From Micromussa lordhowensis (taxonomy: Eukaryota > Cnidaria > Anthozoa > Scleractinia > Lobophylliidae), in assembly GCA_964020085.1 (NCBI GenBank), contig OZ026598.1, forward strand, positions 6,391,024 through 6,455,023: a stretch of DNA of 64,000 nucleotides. The letters are read 5' to 3'. The position numbers and the translations under genes were made by a program. The stretch's first letter is position 1. Each line of letters opens with the position of its first letter. Shown here one piece after another: positions 30,837 through 56,000 of the stretch. Under the pieces are notes generated by a model. That model searched no databases and was not told the origin of the DNA. It worked only from the letters and a program-made list of their open reading frames with translations.

Positions 30837-30972
30837 TGTTACAATAGTCATTGTTTTTATCCGTCAGTTGTGTTATGGAATCAGTTCTAGAATTACTAGT
30901 TTTTGTACTCTTGGACTCGACGAAGATTTAAGCGCGCAATATAAATTCTGTGTGTACTGCTCGCTTGAAACA
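30837..30972 (+). repeat. 5' LTR (136 bp)
   Basis: Starts TGTTACAATAGTC, ends CTTGAAACA. Very short for a Gypsy LTR. The 3' LTR is 16 bp longer because of an extra TTATCAAGGCTCTCG-like segment. Confidence 0.85.
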
Positions 30973-30984
30973 TGGTGGCAGCAG
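30973..30984 (+). promoter_or_regulatory. Primer binding site
   Basis: TGGTGGCAGCAG directly behind the 5' LTR, starting with the TGG that pairs with a tRNA 3' CCA end. The tRNA is not identified. The same segment is deleted in the second element at 60464. Confidence 0.6.
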
Positions 30985-31108
30985 TTAATTAAAACCCAAC
31001 TTCGATTCGGCTCCGGCCTCAAGAGTCCTCATGGGCCCGATAAGGATTAGTTAGTTTCGATTCGGCTGTGAATATTTACGCCTGATAGCGAGAAACTCAC
31101 AACGAAAT

Positions 31109-32040
31109 ACCTGGTGGTGACTCGACGCCGAGTGCAAGTGATCAAGCGACAACATCCCTGGGAATGGCATCTCCAGCAAATGTGGCTGTAAAACGACCGA
31201 TAAAACTCAATCTTCGAGAAAACACCGTTCGGAGAATTGGAAAACGTACAAGCAACAGTGGCAGAACTACGCGATTGTAGCAAACCTGGCCGCACAGCCC
31301 GAGGAATATCAAGTCGCGCTATTTCTCCATTTATTTGACTACAGACGCGTTGTGTGTGGTACAGTGGTCTTTCTTTCGCAACCGAAGAAGACAAGAAGAA
31401 ATTGTCGAAGGTCATGGAAAAATTAGATGATGATTGGTGAGGTGAACCGAACCTACGAGAGGTACGTGTTTAATAGCAGAGATCAAGAGGCAGATGAATC
31501 CATCGATACGTACGTGGCAGCATTACAGAAGTCTGCGCTAACTTGTAATCTATGCTCGTGCCTGCACGATAGCATTATCAGGGACAGAATCGTTCTTGGC
31601 ATGAGAAGCAAGCAGCTGAGGAAAAGACTCCTCCAAGAGAGAAAACGCGCCCTGAGTAAGTGCATCGACATATGCCGACCAGCGACCAGTTCGCAGCTTC
31701 AAGCGATTTCTGGAGCTGAAACCGAAGACGTAAACAAGATACGACATCGCGAATCAAGAGACAAGACTCGCAAAACAGACAAGACGCGCGAGCCAAAAGG
31801 AAATCGGAAAACGTATTTATTCTGCGGCGGAGAACATGCTTTCAAGAAAGAAAAAATGTCCGGCATGGGGCACAAAATGCCTAAACTGTGGAGGCCGCAA
31901 TCATTTAGCAAGTGTGTCGAAAATCGAAGAAGACACAGCACCCTGACGCCTCGATTAAACAGATCGAGACAGAAGAAGCCTCCGACTCCGACTCCAGTGA
32001 TGTTGACTTCATCACCAGCATCACAACTACAATAAGCGCA
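31109..32040 (+). pseudogene. gag of the LTR element
   Basis: Nucleocapsid-type polyprotein region. The start codon used in the sister copy (ATG at 60497) reads ATA here. A capsid-like part (ENWKTYKQQW type, then RIVLGMRSKQLRKRLLQE) leads to a CCHC zinc knuckle near 31815-31860 (CGGEHAFKK...), broken by a shift in an A-run. Frames change at about 31420 and 31860. Confidence 0.75.
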
Positions 32041-35000
32041 GGAAATTCTGGAAGCTCATCAGCATCTCGCCATGCGAAAGAAATTTACACAGTGATGGAA
32101 ATCGGAAACCAGGCTGTCACATTCCAAATTGACTGTGGAGCGTCGATAAACATCATCACGGACGCACTTTCTGTCATCACGCCGACATCAAAACGGTTCG
32201 TGATGTGGAATAAAACGGAAATTACACCCCATGGAGCGACAATAATTGTACTTCGAAATCCCAAGAATCGTAAGAAATACTCGGTCGAATTTGTGGTCGT
32301 GAAAGAAGAACCTTGCACCACCTATTGGCGCACAGGCAGCACAACATATGAAGCTAATCACAGTAAATGAAGGGAATTTCGTCACGACATCGCCTCCCTG
32401 TTCAAAGCAAGCAGAGGTAAAACCACTCAACGCAGCTGAAGAGGTTATCAAGCAATTTTCTGACGTGTTTGATCGCCCGTTAAGAACGTTTCCCGGGAAG
32501 GTTCACCTCGAAGTTGAAACAAACGCAGTTCCTGTTATCATACCCGTGCGGCGAATTCCAACAGCACTTAAAGAGAGATTTAAAGAAGAATTGACCAGGC
32601 TTGTTGATGAGAAGATAATTTCTCCTGTGGACAAGCCGACACCCGGGTCAGCAGCGTCGTGGTAACCACAAAGAAATCAGGTGCGCTAAGGGTTTGCGTC
32701 GACCCGAGACCCTTGAATAAAGCTCTAAAGAGGGAAACCTATCAAATGTATACCTTAGATGAAATATTGCCTGACCTATCGCAAGCAAAGGTCTTCACTA
32801 CCGTGGATCTACGTTCAGGTTTTTGGCATTGTGTCCCCGATGATGAGTCCAGTATGCTGACTACATTTAATACCCCTTACGGCAGGTGCTGCTGGCTGAG
32901 GTTACCTTTTGGATTATCCGTATCTCCAGAGATCTTTCAGAAGCGTGTGATTCAGACACTAGAAGGACTGGATGGGGTATTAAACATCGCTGATGACATC
33001 CTTATCTATGGCGTTGGTGATTCCCCAGAAGAGGCAAATGCAGACCATGATAGAAAGTTAGAAGCGTTACTGCAACGATACAGGGAGCGTGGTATCGCCT
33101 TGAACCGAGACAAGCTCAAGCTACGTCTCAAGAGAGTGAAGTTCATGGGTCATATATTACCTGACCATGGACTGGGGGGTCAGATACAGACAAGATTGAA
33201 GCTGTCCTCGACATGCCGACACCCCAGAATGTGGAAGACGCACAGCGCCTGAATGGCTTTATAACTTATCTCTCGAAGGTTTTGCCAAAGCTTACTGACG
33301 TAATGGAGCCGATCAGACGACTCACACATAAGGATGCCGAGTGGAATAACAAGAGCAAGAATCAGCCTTAAGAAAAGTCAAGAGGCTGGCAACGGATGCT
33401 CCAATTCTGCGTTACTATGATCCTACCTGCCAGTTAGAGGTCCAATGCGATGCCAGTCTGGGGAGACTTGGCGCAGCTCTGATGCAACGCGGGCAACCAA
33501 TTGCATACATCAGCCGAGCCCTGACACCAACCGAACAAAGGTACGCACAAATTGAAAAAGATTGCCTGGCCATCGTCTATGCGCTGGAGCGATTCCACCA
33601 GTACACATTTGGTAGGAGTGTCCTTGTCTACAGCGATCACAAACCACTCGAGTCAATATTGAAGAAGCCCCTAGCAAGTGCACCCCGTCGAATCCAAGTA
33701 ATGATGATCCGTCTACAAAGGTATGACGTTACAGTCAGTTACGAACGTGGTCAGAATATTATCCTGGCTGACCTGCTATCAAGAGCATACCTGCCCAAGA
33801 GTCCAGAACCGGAAGACAAAGAATTTGAATTTGTCAACATGGCAAGTTACGTCCCAATCTCAGATCCTAGACTGGAAGAGATCAGACGGGAGACTCGAGC
33901 TGATGAGTCAACGCAAGTTCTGACCAGGGTGATTTTTCAAGGATGGCCTGATGACAAGTCTTCAGCGCCTCCCATAGCCCTTCCTTACTTCAACCAGAGA
34001 GATGAACTGACGGTTCAAAATGGTCTAATCTTCAGAGGCGAACGAGTCGTTGTCCCGAAGAAGTTGCGAGAAGTAATGAAGCAGAAGATACACTCCTCAC
34101 ACATGGGTACGGAAGCTTGTCTCAGACGAGCCAGAGACTCCATATATTGGCCTGAAATGAAAGAGTTAGTAGAGTCGTGTGAAACATGCAGACAGTACGA
34201 CTGTGCGCAACCAAAGGAAACGCTGAGAAGCACGGCAGTACCAAACAGACCGTGGGAACAGATCGCCACTGACCCGTTCTCTTACAAAGGCAAAGACTTT
34301 CTCATTACTGTTGACTACTACAGCAACTTTTGGGAAATTGATCAACTGGCTAGCACAAGTGCCTCTACTGTGATAACCAAGCTTAAGAACCACTTTGCCA
34401 GATATCGGTGTCCTGATACTGTGATCAGCGTCAACGGTCCCCAAGTTTTCCTCCCAAGAATTTGCGCACTTCTCAAAGTCCTGGAAATTCAAGCATCAGA
34501 CCATCAGCCTAGGCAACAGCAAGGTCAACGGGAAGGTGGAGGCTGTAGTCAAGACAGCTAAACAGTTGCTGAGGAAAACTAAGGACATTCACTTAGCACT
34601 GTTAGATTACCGGAATACACCCTCTCAAGGAACATCCACCAGTCCAGCTCAACGGCTTATGAGCAGAAGAACAAAAACCTTACTTCCTACAAAGGAAACT
34701 CTGCTGAAACCTCAAATACCAGATCCAGAGGAACAGCAACATCTTTTACACCAACATCAGCTTAAACAAGCACAGCACTACAACAGAACCGCTAAGGATC
34801 TTCCAAAGTTGGAAATCGGCGACGTAGTGCGAATGAAGCCAATAAAGAATCACGAGCGCACATGGTGCAAGTCGACAGTTACACAAAAGGTGGATGACCG
34901 ATCGTACGTGGTCATAACACCAGAAGGAGGGACCTATCGCCGTAACCGTTATCATGCACCTAAGGAAGACGGGAGAGGCAGCTTCACCCAAACCGATTGC

Positions 35001-35166
35001 ACCCTTGGAGGTAGCACCGGAAAACAAACCAGAAATTCCTCCCCAGTCACCTGAACCAGCAACGTCCGCAGCACCTCCCACTGTTCCAGCTCACACGGAA
35101 GCTGTCTTGAGGCCTATCCGAAACGGACGACCGCCGTCGTACTTGAAGGACTATGTGTGTGATTAA
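32041..35166 (+). pseudogene. pol (protease, RT, RNase H, integrase) of the LTR element
   Basis: Protease active site reads IDCGAS in place of D-S/T-G. RT: VCVDPRPLNKAL, LPFGLSVSPEIFQ, catalytic IADDILIYG (about 32990). A shift near 33170 follows, then RNase H (YSDHKPLESIL). Integrase: H-H-C-C finger (HSSHMGTEACL ... CETCRQYD, 34096-34200), first Asp in ATDPFSYKGKDF, second position changed (VNGPQ where DNGPQ is usual), and the Glu segment NGKVEAVVK after a shift near 34520. A C-terminal GPY/F-like tail ends near 35160. Inactive by these changes. Confidence 0.85.
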
Positions 35167-35336
35167 CTGTGGTTTTTACTGATTAGTGCCGATCTAAACT
35201 CTGATTAAGCCAGTGTGAACATTGCGAAAGCGCTATGCTTTATTTTCCTTTGTCTAGAAAATGCATTTTGGAACAATGATAGACTAGCTAATTCAGGATT
35301 TAAGTTTGATTTTCTTTACCGTACATTCAGCTTTCA

Positions 35337-35348
35337 AAACGAAGGGGA
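35337..35348 (+). promoter_or_regulatory. Polypurine tract
   Basis: AAACGAAGGGGA directly before the 3' LTR, the usual plus-strand primer. Confidence 0.7.
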
Positions 35349-35500
35349 TGTTACAATAGTCATTGTTTTTATCTGTCAGTTGTGTTATGCAATCAGTTCT
35401 AGTTATCAAGGCTCTCGTATTACTAGGTTTTAACTCTTGGACTTGACGAAGATTATAAAGCGTGCAATATAAATTCTGTGTGTCCTGATCGCTTGAAACA
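35349..35500 (+). repeat. 3' LTR (152 bp)
   Basis: TGTTACAATAG to CTTGAAACA, followed by the duplicated AGTAT. Differences from the 5' LTR (one 15-bp indel and several substitutions) show that the insertion is not recent. Confidence 0.85.
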
Positions 35501-35860
35501 AGTATATAACTTGTAATGGTATGCATGCATTCTGTGAGTGATAGCGTGGGTTAAACAGTTGACATTTGGGAAATGTTTACTTCGGTTTGCTGCATGCAAA
35601 TCGTTTACAGTCGAGTGTAATCTTCGTCAGAACTTTCCATCAGTCTCGCATCGTATGGAATCTGATGTGTCTTTTGGCTGCTAGTAGCTGAATTAATAGG
35701 CCATTCCGAAATTGCGCAAATTTAAACCAGTCGAGATAACTTGACAGAAACACATGAAAGATCACGTTGAGAGTAGCCATTTGATACCTTTAGGGCAAAC
35801 AGAGTCCAAGTTATTGCCCTTGAAACAATTCAAAATCCATACAAACATCTCTAATGTTGA

Positions 35861-36052
35861 GACAGCGTCCCCCAAAACCATACAAACTCTTAAAATTTTT
35901 TATCAGTTTTGTGACAAATGTAAAATCTCGTTATTCACGTACCATTTGAAAGAAGCTAAGCTGAAAATCACTTTTGTTTGCCCATTTTTAAGAGTATCAC
36001 AGAAATCATAGAAAAATTAAGAGTTTATGTGGTTTTGGGGGACGCCGTCTTA
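35861..36052. repeat. Foldback element with GTCCCCCAAAACCA arms
   Basis: ACAGCGTCCCCCAAAACCATA near 35861 and its inverted copy near 36030 enclose about 100 bp. A short plus frame overlaps it without a known domain. Confidence 0.7.
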
Positions 36053-36833
36053 AAATTAGTTCAAAAATGTATTCCATATCACTAAACATGCTAAAGCAGC
36101 AATTTTACAAAATGGCGGATGAAAATCGGTTTAATCTCGAGCTGGAAAGATAGCACCATCCTGTCCGCTCGGGGAGCCAAGGATTACGAATCTTGTTTTT
36201 TAGTGACTCCATACGCATCCGTTTTTAGAACTCATTTGAAGGAGTCAACGTGAGATTAAGAGGCCAATCTTATTGTGATGTATCGTGATTTTTAACTCTT
36301 ATGTAACGAAATATACTCTGCGTGTTTAACTGTACACTATTAGGGCCATCCCTAGATTAGTTTTGCTCTTTGGATGTTACTAACTCACTCACCACTATTA
36401 AGACGCACATTGTTATATGTTATCTCTGATTTTTAATGTAATGTTCCATGATCCGTATATTGTAATCTGTGTTCTGTGGTTAACTAAACTAAGTTAAAAA
36501 ACTAAATTTGATTCGATTTGATTTGAGACCTTTGACTATGCAGTAGCGGTGCCGGTGTTTATGCCAGCCGTCTGCCTTGACCCAGCAATTTTGAGCAAAT
36601 GTTTTTTTACACTTAAATCCGTGAGCAACAACAATCCAGGTGGTGCTTGATTATGGCTTGATCGATGATCTCCGTGACAACCTAGCGTGCTTATATATCA
36701 AATAAAGAATAAAGGACAGTGACAGACTGAGAGTTGATATTTACAACTTCTCAGGGTTTTCGTTGTTATTCAAACAATGGATGTTAATCTTAAAACTATT
36801 TATCTCCTCATTTTCCAGCTATGACTGACCATC

Positions 36834-48960
<12,127 letters not shown>

Positions 48961-49617
48961 AACGATTGACGGAGGAATGTGAATATATGGACAAGTCTCT
49001 TTCACACCATTTGACTAAAATATTGTTTAGATATAGTATAATACATATAGTTAGTATATTTATATTCAATACAGTATATTCAGATCAGTTTCATTTAATT
49101 CCAAAAGTTTAATAGCACCTGTCAAATCGATTGCTTAGGAAACCCAGTTAGCAATTCTTAGGTAACGTGTATAGCTTTTCGACTAAATTGTTTGCTTGTT
49201 AATTCCTATCCGATCTGGCATGGGAAGCATTTGCTAATTCCTGGACAGAAGGCTCGATGTTGTCCATTATGCCTAAACGGCATCCTGTCCGAGTGTGGAT
49301 AACACTATCAACTAGTAAATCACGGCTATCCCGTGGAGGAATGCTGACGACAGAAATTTTGCTATCCCGGCACTAGATAGTGATTTGCCCTGTGGAGAGC
49401 ATTGTCCAAACTAAAACCAACTCTCTATCTAGTGCTGTAAAAGTTAGACCACTACCCAACCTCTGTCAATCAATCAAATTACTCCTAGGGAAAATCCCAG
49501 AGACTCAATGATAATTACCTTAATTTAAAGGAACGTTATGATTGGTACATAACAAGACATCGAAGAGACGACGCTGCTCGCGCGAGTGTCAGACGAAGCA
49601 CATTAGCCAGATGTTAA

Positions 49618-49814
49618 GCCAGGGTCAAACGATCCCAACATTGCAACGCAACATATCGCAACATTATTAGGCGCAGCATGTTGTGCAACGTGTTTCGACT
49701 TGTTGGGTGCTGTTGGTTCAAGTTTGCAAATGGTCAAATTTGAGCCAACAACATCCAACATGTCGCAACAGGGTGACCAAACGCCCAACAATGCTGCGAT
49801 CGTTTGATGAGGGC
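49618..49814. mobile_element. 197-bp TTAA MITE
   Basis: Inverted ends GCC(A/C)...TCAAACGATC inside TTAA (49614-49617 and 49815-49818). It shares its right TTAA with the next element. Confidence 0.75.
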
Positions 49815-49818
49815 TTAA

Positions 49819-50212
49819 GGTGGCTCGAAACAGCTTCCAGTACTTTCCAAGGCTTAGAGCTTGATGGGTCATTATAACCACTCTATATCGGTTGATACCA
49901 AAATCATGGTATCAAAAAACTGCCCAATCATTGGTGAGCAAGCTACTGTTAATTTTATGGCACAATGAGTTACAGCAACAATATGACCTGCTAAAAACAC
50001 CCTTAATTCAAGCTTTAAGCGCTTATAACTCGAAAACGAGCTCGGTGACCCCCATTTTTTATTATCGAATTGTAATTAACAAGATAAGATTTAAAAAAAT
50101 TCTACGGAGGGGGTCCAGAGCCACCTTAAATTTTCGAAACTGATACAGAGTGATTATAATGACCCATCAAACTCTAAGTCTTAGAAAATACTAGAAACTG
50201 TTTCGAGCCGCC
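49819..50212. mobile_element. 394-bp TTAA MITE with ~78-bp TIRs
   Basis: Termini GG(T/C)GGCTCGAAACAG and a further 60 bp of inverted similarity (GATGGGTCATTATAA). TTAA at 49815-49818 and 50213-50216. Confidence 0.85.
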
Positions 50213-50216
50213 TTAA

Positions 50217-51180
50217 TATGTTCATTCATGCTGGATATTTCGCTTTTATTAATCATTAAAACAGTGAAGGAGGCGGGTAGGATAATGTATTCTAAATATT
50301 TGTATTTAAAAGACACAGGTATTTTCGGTTTTTGATAGTTTGCATTTCTACTTTTAAGACCTAGTAAATAAATAGCAACTTTGTTACGGCTCACGTGTCG
50401 ATTTTTTTTTTCAACTATGTTTTGTAAAGATACCCTGATTGACATCACTGATCAGTTCCTGACACGATTGTTTAATCACATTCTGCTTTAGTCGGCACAA
50501 TGGCACAAGTCTTCTCCAGAAATCTCTTGTGAACCATGTTTACATGGTTACATGAGATTTTCTACGAAATGAGGGGCCATAAACCCTTATTTTGGCCGTT
50601 AGCTCACTGATGAGCCTTGAAACAAATAAAAACATTTACTGCACATGCGAATTATGAAGTTTAGAACTCAACAATGAAGGGCTTTTTTTACTTTACCTCC
50701 GTCAATGATCAAAGCTTAAACGGGTTTAAAGTGTCTCCTATATACCTGGGTGTTGTCATTGGTGGATTTCGTTTCATTTTTTTTTTGTCTTTTTGTTCAT
50801 TTTCTTGTTTGTTATAAGGTTGTCTTCATAACCACTCATTATTTTGACGGGACTGTAACACACAATTCTAAGTTTGAAGGCTCATTTCAATGGTTTACCC
50901 TTTGTGGTGAAGGAGTCCTAAGTTTCAAACAAATCTTGATGAAGGAAACTCTATCACAGTTAACGCTCTGGAACACCTCGATATCAGCGCTTTATTGTTC
51001 AGAACTCTAACCAATTGTTCTACCTCCGCGCGCTCTGTATAAAAATACTGTGAAAACTAAAACAGCAAACATCTTTTCTTTTTTTATCCAACCAGTGAAA
51101 CACAGGGTCCCCATGATCGTTCTGCTTTGTTAATTGAAGTAATAAGCAACATGCAAATCTTTAAAGACAGCTTTGTTTTG
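50217..51180. other. No recognised feature between RTK1 and RTK2
   Basis: AT-rich spacer. Short chance frames only. Confidence 0.5.
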
Positions 51181-51184
51181 GAAC

Positions 51185-51790
51185 AATATCTGCTGGCTGT
51201 TCGCCCGTACGTACCAACGTCACACCATCCGAAACATTTGCTCAGTCCACCGCTATAAGTTCTCCCAGGCGCAATGATTTGGACTTGAGACATTTTTCAA
51301 ACTGTAATACTTTCTCCAGCTACCCTAAAACCAAGTCAATTTTTGGGTATCAAGTTGAGTCACGCAAACTGATTTTTCAGTTTTGACAGTGATATCATTT
51401 AAGTGTTTGATATCTGCATATTTATTGCACAGTTCGCACAGACTAGGTCAACCGTAGAAGCAATACACTCTCTCGCTATGTTCGTGTTGTCTGACTTTGG
51501 GTTACTTTCAAAGACTCGTTCGATGACACAAGACTGTTAGTCGATCACGGATTGGTAAGTTATAACTTTTAAGGGTATGCGCGCACTCTGTGAATGATAA
51601 CGTGGGTTAAACAGTTGACATTTGGGAAATGTTTATTATTTCGGTTTGCTTCATGGAAATCGCTTTCAGTCGAGTGTAATTTTGGTCAGAATTAGCCATC
51701 AGTCTCGCAATGTAAGGGAACTGATGTGCCTTTTGATATCCAAATGACCATCTTTTGGCTGCTAGTAGCTGAATTAATGCCCTACAATAA
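51185..51790 (+). promoter_or_regulatory. Upstream block of RTK2: probable promoter and 5' untranslated exon (copy X2)
   Basis: Same block as 29402-29930, uninterrupted by an LTR element. It runs from TCTGCTGGCTGTTCGCCC through ACGGATTG|GTAAGT (about 51550) to CTGCTAGTAGCTGAATTAAT. It shows the empty insertion site of the LTR element found in X1 and X3. Confidence 0.5.
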
Positions 51791-52410
51791 TGGAAAATAA
51801 TTCTCCACAACACTGTTCGTTGCCATGCGGAAGTTTCAGCCCGCTCAGACAGTTTCACCTTTGGAGGGCTTTTGTGAGATTGCCCGTTATTTGAGAAGAG
51901 TTAAGAGATTTCATAAAGGAAAATAGTTCTGATATCACTGCTTAGAGGTAGGTTATGCCCGGGTCAGAACTGTAACTGTAACAATGGCGTTCACGCGAAG
52001 TTACCGTAATTTGTTCTATTTTCAAAATTTGTCGGTCGCAAATGTTGTTTCCATTTTATATATTTTTTTCTCGCGATGTTGATACAGCAGAGACAGGGTT
52101 GGAATTTCGGCGACAACTCTTCCTCCAGGGCTCTTCCTCTATCAATTTTTGTCATATTCGGCAATGACTTTTCACTTTTGTTTATATTTCCACCGCTAAA
52201 AACTCAACATGCATTACGTCACTAAATTTACTATGACGGAAATAAATTGAATTGTTATATAGCTGGAGTTAAGTTGAATCTAACCCGCACTCTTATTGGT
52301 TGATTCGCGCGCTCCACCTCAACCACAGAGGTTAATTTGACTTCTTAATGCCTTATCACTTTACACTAAACTACAACTATGTGCCAAAACACGTAATTAC
52401 TGGTTCCGAG

Positions 52411-52506
52411 GAAAACAGTTAGATTTGTTTTCCCTCGAAATCTCGATATTTCCTCGACCTCGTCTCGGGAAATATCGAGATTCGAGGGGAAATAAAACTA
52501 ACTGTT
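52411..52506. repeat. Hairpin element
   Basis: GGAAAACAGTTAGATTTG and its complement, then CTCGAAATCTCGATATTTCC, flank a short centre. Foldback repeat. Confidence 0.75.
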
Positions 52507-52566
52507 TCATTTTTGGTCTCCGTTTTTGTTTTTTAAGAAACAACACTACGTTTTTTTAAGAACATG

Positions 52567-52594
52567 TTTCAACAGAATCTTCCGTCATCTTCAG
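52567..52594 (-). ncRNA. Hammerhead-like core, weak stem II
   Basis: The minus strand has CTGAAGA, T, GACGG/CTGTT stem with wobble pairs, GAAA. Solo copy of the Penelope terminal motif near RTK2. Confidence 0.35.
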
Positions 52595-53055
52595 TTTAAA
52601 TTACAAAGTACAGAGTTGAATATATATTGTACGCAAAATGGTAATTGACTATTAGAGCAAAAGGAAACATGATAATGTAAAATATTACAAAGAATGGTTG
52701 AAATTAACATAATAAAGTTAATGATTTAGTATAGATTTAGTATATGCAGTAGTGTAGCGGTGCCGGTGTTTATGTCAGCCCTCTAAACGCCTTGACCTAG
52801 CAATTTTGAGCAGATGTTCTTTTACACTAAAATCCGTGAAGATTCGCAACAATAATCCAGGTGGTGCTTGATCATGGCATGATTGATGATCTCCGTGACA
52901 ACCTAGCGTGCTTTCAGGCTGGTCAAATAACGAAAAAAGGACAGTGACAACTGAGAGTTAATATTTACAACTTCTGGGCTTTCGTTGTTATTCAAACAAT
53001 GGATGTTAATCTTAAAACTATTTATCTACTCATTTTCCAGCTATGACTGATCATC

Positions 53056-56000
53056 ATGTGGCAGCTTTGGTTCTATTTTCTAACTACCATGACGGTTGTA
53101 GCTGTGGTGTCATCAACTGAAGAGGTATTAGACAACACCGAAGCCGAGAATTGGTTTTGGATTGTTAAAGATCCTAAGCCGCTACCGTCCGGGGCGTCAG
53201 GGGTAAGTCTTAACACTGAAGTTTAGCATGATGTCCTTTAATATAAGCCACAATCATGGACAAAAGTGTTGACACATTTGAGCAAAACAAACGCTTTCTA
53301 TCGGCGTCCTTCCGTAATTTCAAAAAGCATCTTTTTTGTCGATAGCCAGCACCCCCTCTCCCCCTATTCAATGTTGCAATACGCTCCGTGGACACTTTGA
53401 CCTGGTTACAACATTGAAAAGGGGAGAGGGGGTCGAAATGTTAAAATTAGACATTGAACACGTTGAAAAACTCACGTGTTTAACGAAACAGGTCTTTTTC
53501 GGAAAGTGTCTCAACTACTTTTGTCCATGATTGCAGTCTTTTAATTTCTTTTCGCTCCCTACTATTACAAGCGGCTGCTCATCAACCCGTGTCCGGTGAA
53601 AGGCTAGATACGGTAAACTGGGAACACAGCATTTGGGTTTAACTGCATGTAGACAAATAGCATGAGAGGTATATGATTTTTTCTTTCTCTCTTGCTTAAC
53701 CTATAAAACCAGCAAGGCAAGCTGCATAAAATCATTTATTCCTGAGAGGAATAAATTTCTTTTTTGTTTTTATAGACTGAATTGAGTTGAGTTGATAACT
53801 TTAATTGTACTCGGTAAAAATTCGTTCAGCATATTTTAAAAGTATAATATCTAAGTCTGCCTAACTAAACTAACTATTAATTGATATGGTATTGTAAGAA
53901 TAAAAACATATCATATCACTAAAGCTGCTTTTCAAGAATGTCGTGTCTCATTCAAAGCTGTAATGACGCAATTTACTTTTAAGTTCACTTAAAGAAACTG
54001 TAAATCGGAATTCATGCTATGCTGTTCCACAACATAGCACCCCTGTGGTATGATTGATTAATTGACTGATTGATTACTTGTCTGTTAATTTTTTTGCTTC
54101 TTTACTTTGCAGTGGGAAAGACTGGTGACTCCCCTTCTGCGATATAAAGCATGCGATGTTGACCTAAAACTCTCGGATCCCAAACCAAACTATTGGCTGT
54201 TAAGTGATCAAATCGCAGTCAGAGATGCAAACAGGATCGATATCGTTGTGAAGTACTTCATTACAAGTTGTCTTGGCTTGAATGGAGGACCTTACTGTGT
54301 ACATGTTTTTGACTTGTATGTATACCAGTCAGACCAGTTTATTTCAGACCTGAGTCTCTATCCTGACCCTCTCATTAACTCAGTGGCGTATGAAAAAGTG
54401 GCAGAAATTAAACAGGCTACTAATAAAATAACTTCTGAAACAATTAGCATCCTTGTTACAGGAAAGTATGTTATTTTAGCATTTCATAATAATGGATCCT
54501 GTAGTACCCTGTTCTCTGTCAAAGTCACTTACAACGTTTGCCCTGATGAAACACTTGGAAGCAGTTTGATGTCACTACCAAGGACTGTAGCACCAGCAAA
54601 TGATTCACAACCAATTCGAGTTGAAGGAAACTGTATCAAAGATGCCGTTCAAGTATCGGGCAGTTTGTTCGTTCACTGTGAAAGTAATGGCGAGTGGAAC
54701 ACAACGGGACTTAAAGGAAAGTGTATTTGTAAAGAAGACATGGAGAATAATGGAGGGATATGCCAAGGTATGACGTATTTACCTTACTGTGGCTGAAAAT
54801 GTACATGAGATTACTGTTGAAGTCAAGTATTTTATCTTTTATTTTCTTGAATGGGTTTTGGTTCCTCTTTCTTTAAGGAATATTGAAGCAACACTCTCGG
54901 AGCCTTTCTTTTCAAGACAATTCAGGAAAGCAAATTTGTACAGTTTCAACCTAGTTTCAAATGGCGGTAAAAACACTGATGAAATCATCGAAATGTTTCT
55001 GGGTAAACAAGTGCAATGCTGTACAATAGATCCTCGTAGATATTCATTTTTCTACTACATGTATATGCTTATTTTAGTCAGTGCATTCTTGTTTTAGCTT
55101 GTCCCGATGGAAAATACAACGACCAGATGGGCCTTAATTGTACAGGTAAGAAATGCTACAATTTTGTATTCAACTCTCCTACTATTCGGCAGGTTTTATT
55201 CTAGAATACACTACACTGTATGCATCAATTCAGCCATTTGTTTCCTCTGGCTAATTAGGTTCCTTTGTAACTACTACTTTGCAGTCTTGAAATGCTTCTG
55301 CGGTCGTTGTTAATTTGTGAATTTAGGAGATAAGTCAGCCTATTCTATGAATTTAATTCACATGGCATGTAATAATTGTTTACTCATTAGTATCCTGAAA
55401 TAGTACCTAAAAAGATGATAAATTTTCTTCCTTTTAGTTCTCCCAACAATCCCGAGGAACATTACGGTTGCATTCGTTAACCAAAGTGCAGTGGAGTTAA
55501 GATGGCTGCCGCCTGAAAAGACCGGTGACCGGACTCACGTGGTGTATGACGTCGATTGTCGTAAGCCATGTGACAGTGATGACGACAACGAGTGTGTTGA
55601 TAAAGAGTGTGGAAACGATGTCACTTACTTACCATATAAGGAAGGTTTAAACATGGCACAGGTGATGGTAACGAGCCTTTCAACATTTGTGAACTACACT
55701 TTTAAAATATACGGAAAAAACAGAGTGAGCGAAGTGGCCAAACGAAGACATGGAGTTGAAGGAAACTTTTCAACAATCACCGTAAGGACTAATGGATCAA
55801 GTAAGATTTTGAGTTTGTGGAAAATTTGCAATATGCAGTAAAATAATTATCATCTGCCCTGCAAATATCTAACACGGATGATTGCTGTTAATTTGACTTG
55901 CTTTGGTTCAACCCAAACGTTTCTCAAGTGCAAGAACTTGTTAAGATATACCACGGGACCGTTTTACTGCAAGTGACTTGCAGTAAAACGGTCCCGTGGT

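Larger units (their letters stand above)
30837..35500 (+). mobile_element. Gypsy-type LTR retrotransposon, structurally complete, coding-dead
   Basis: LTRs at 30837-30972 and 35349-35500, both TGTTACAATAG...TTGAAACA, and a 5-bp target duplication AGTAT on both sides. Domain order is gag, protease, reverse transcriptase, RNase H, integrase, the Ty3/Gypsy order. Several shifts and stops break the frames. Key residues have changed in protease and integrase. It has split the X1 block: the receptor-upstream sequence resumes at 35501. Confidence 0.9.

Noticed and set aside
53210..53395. Small open frames in the RTK2 intron 1
   Set aside because: They lie inside a hairpin MITE absent from RTK1.
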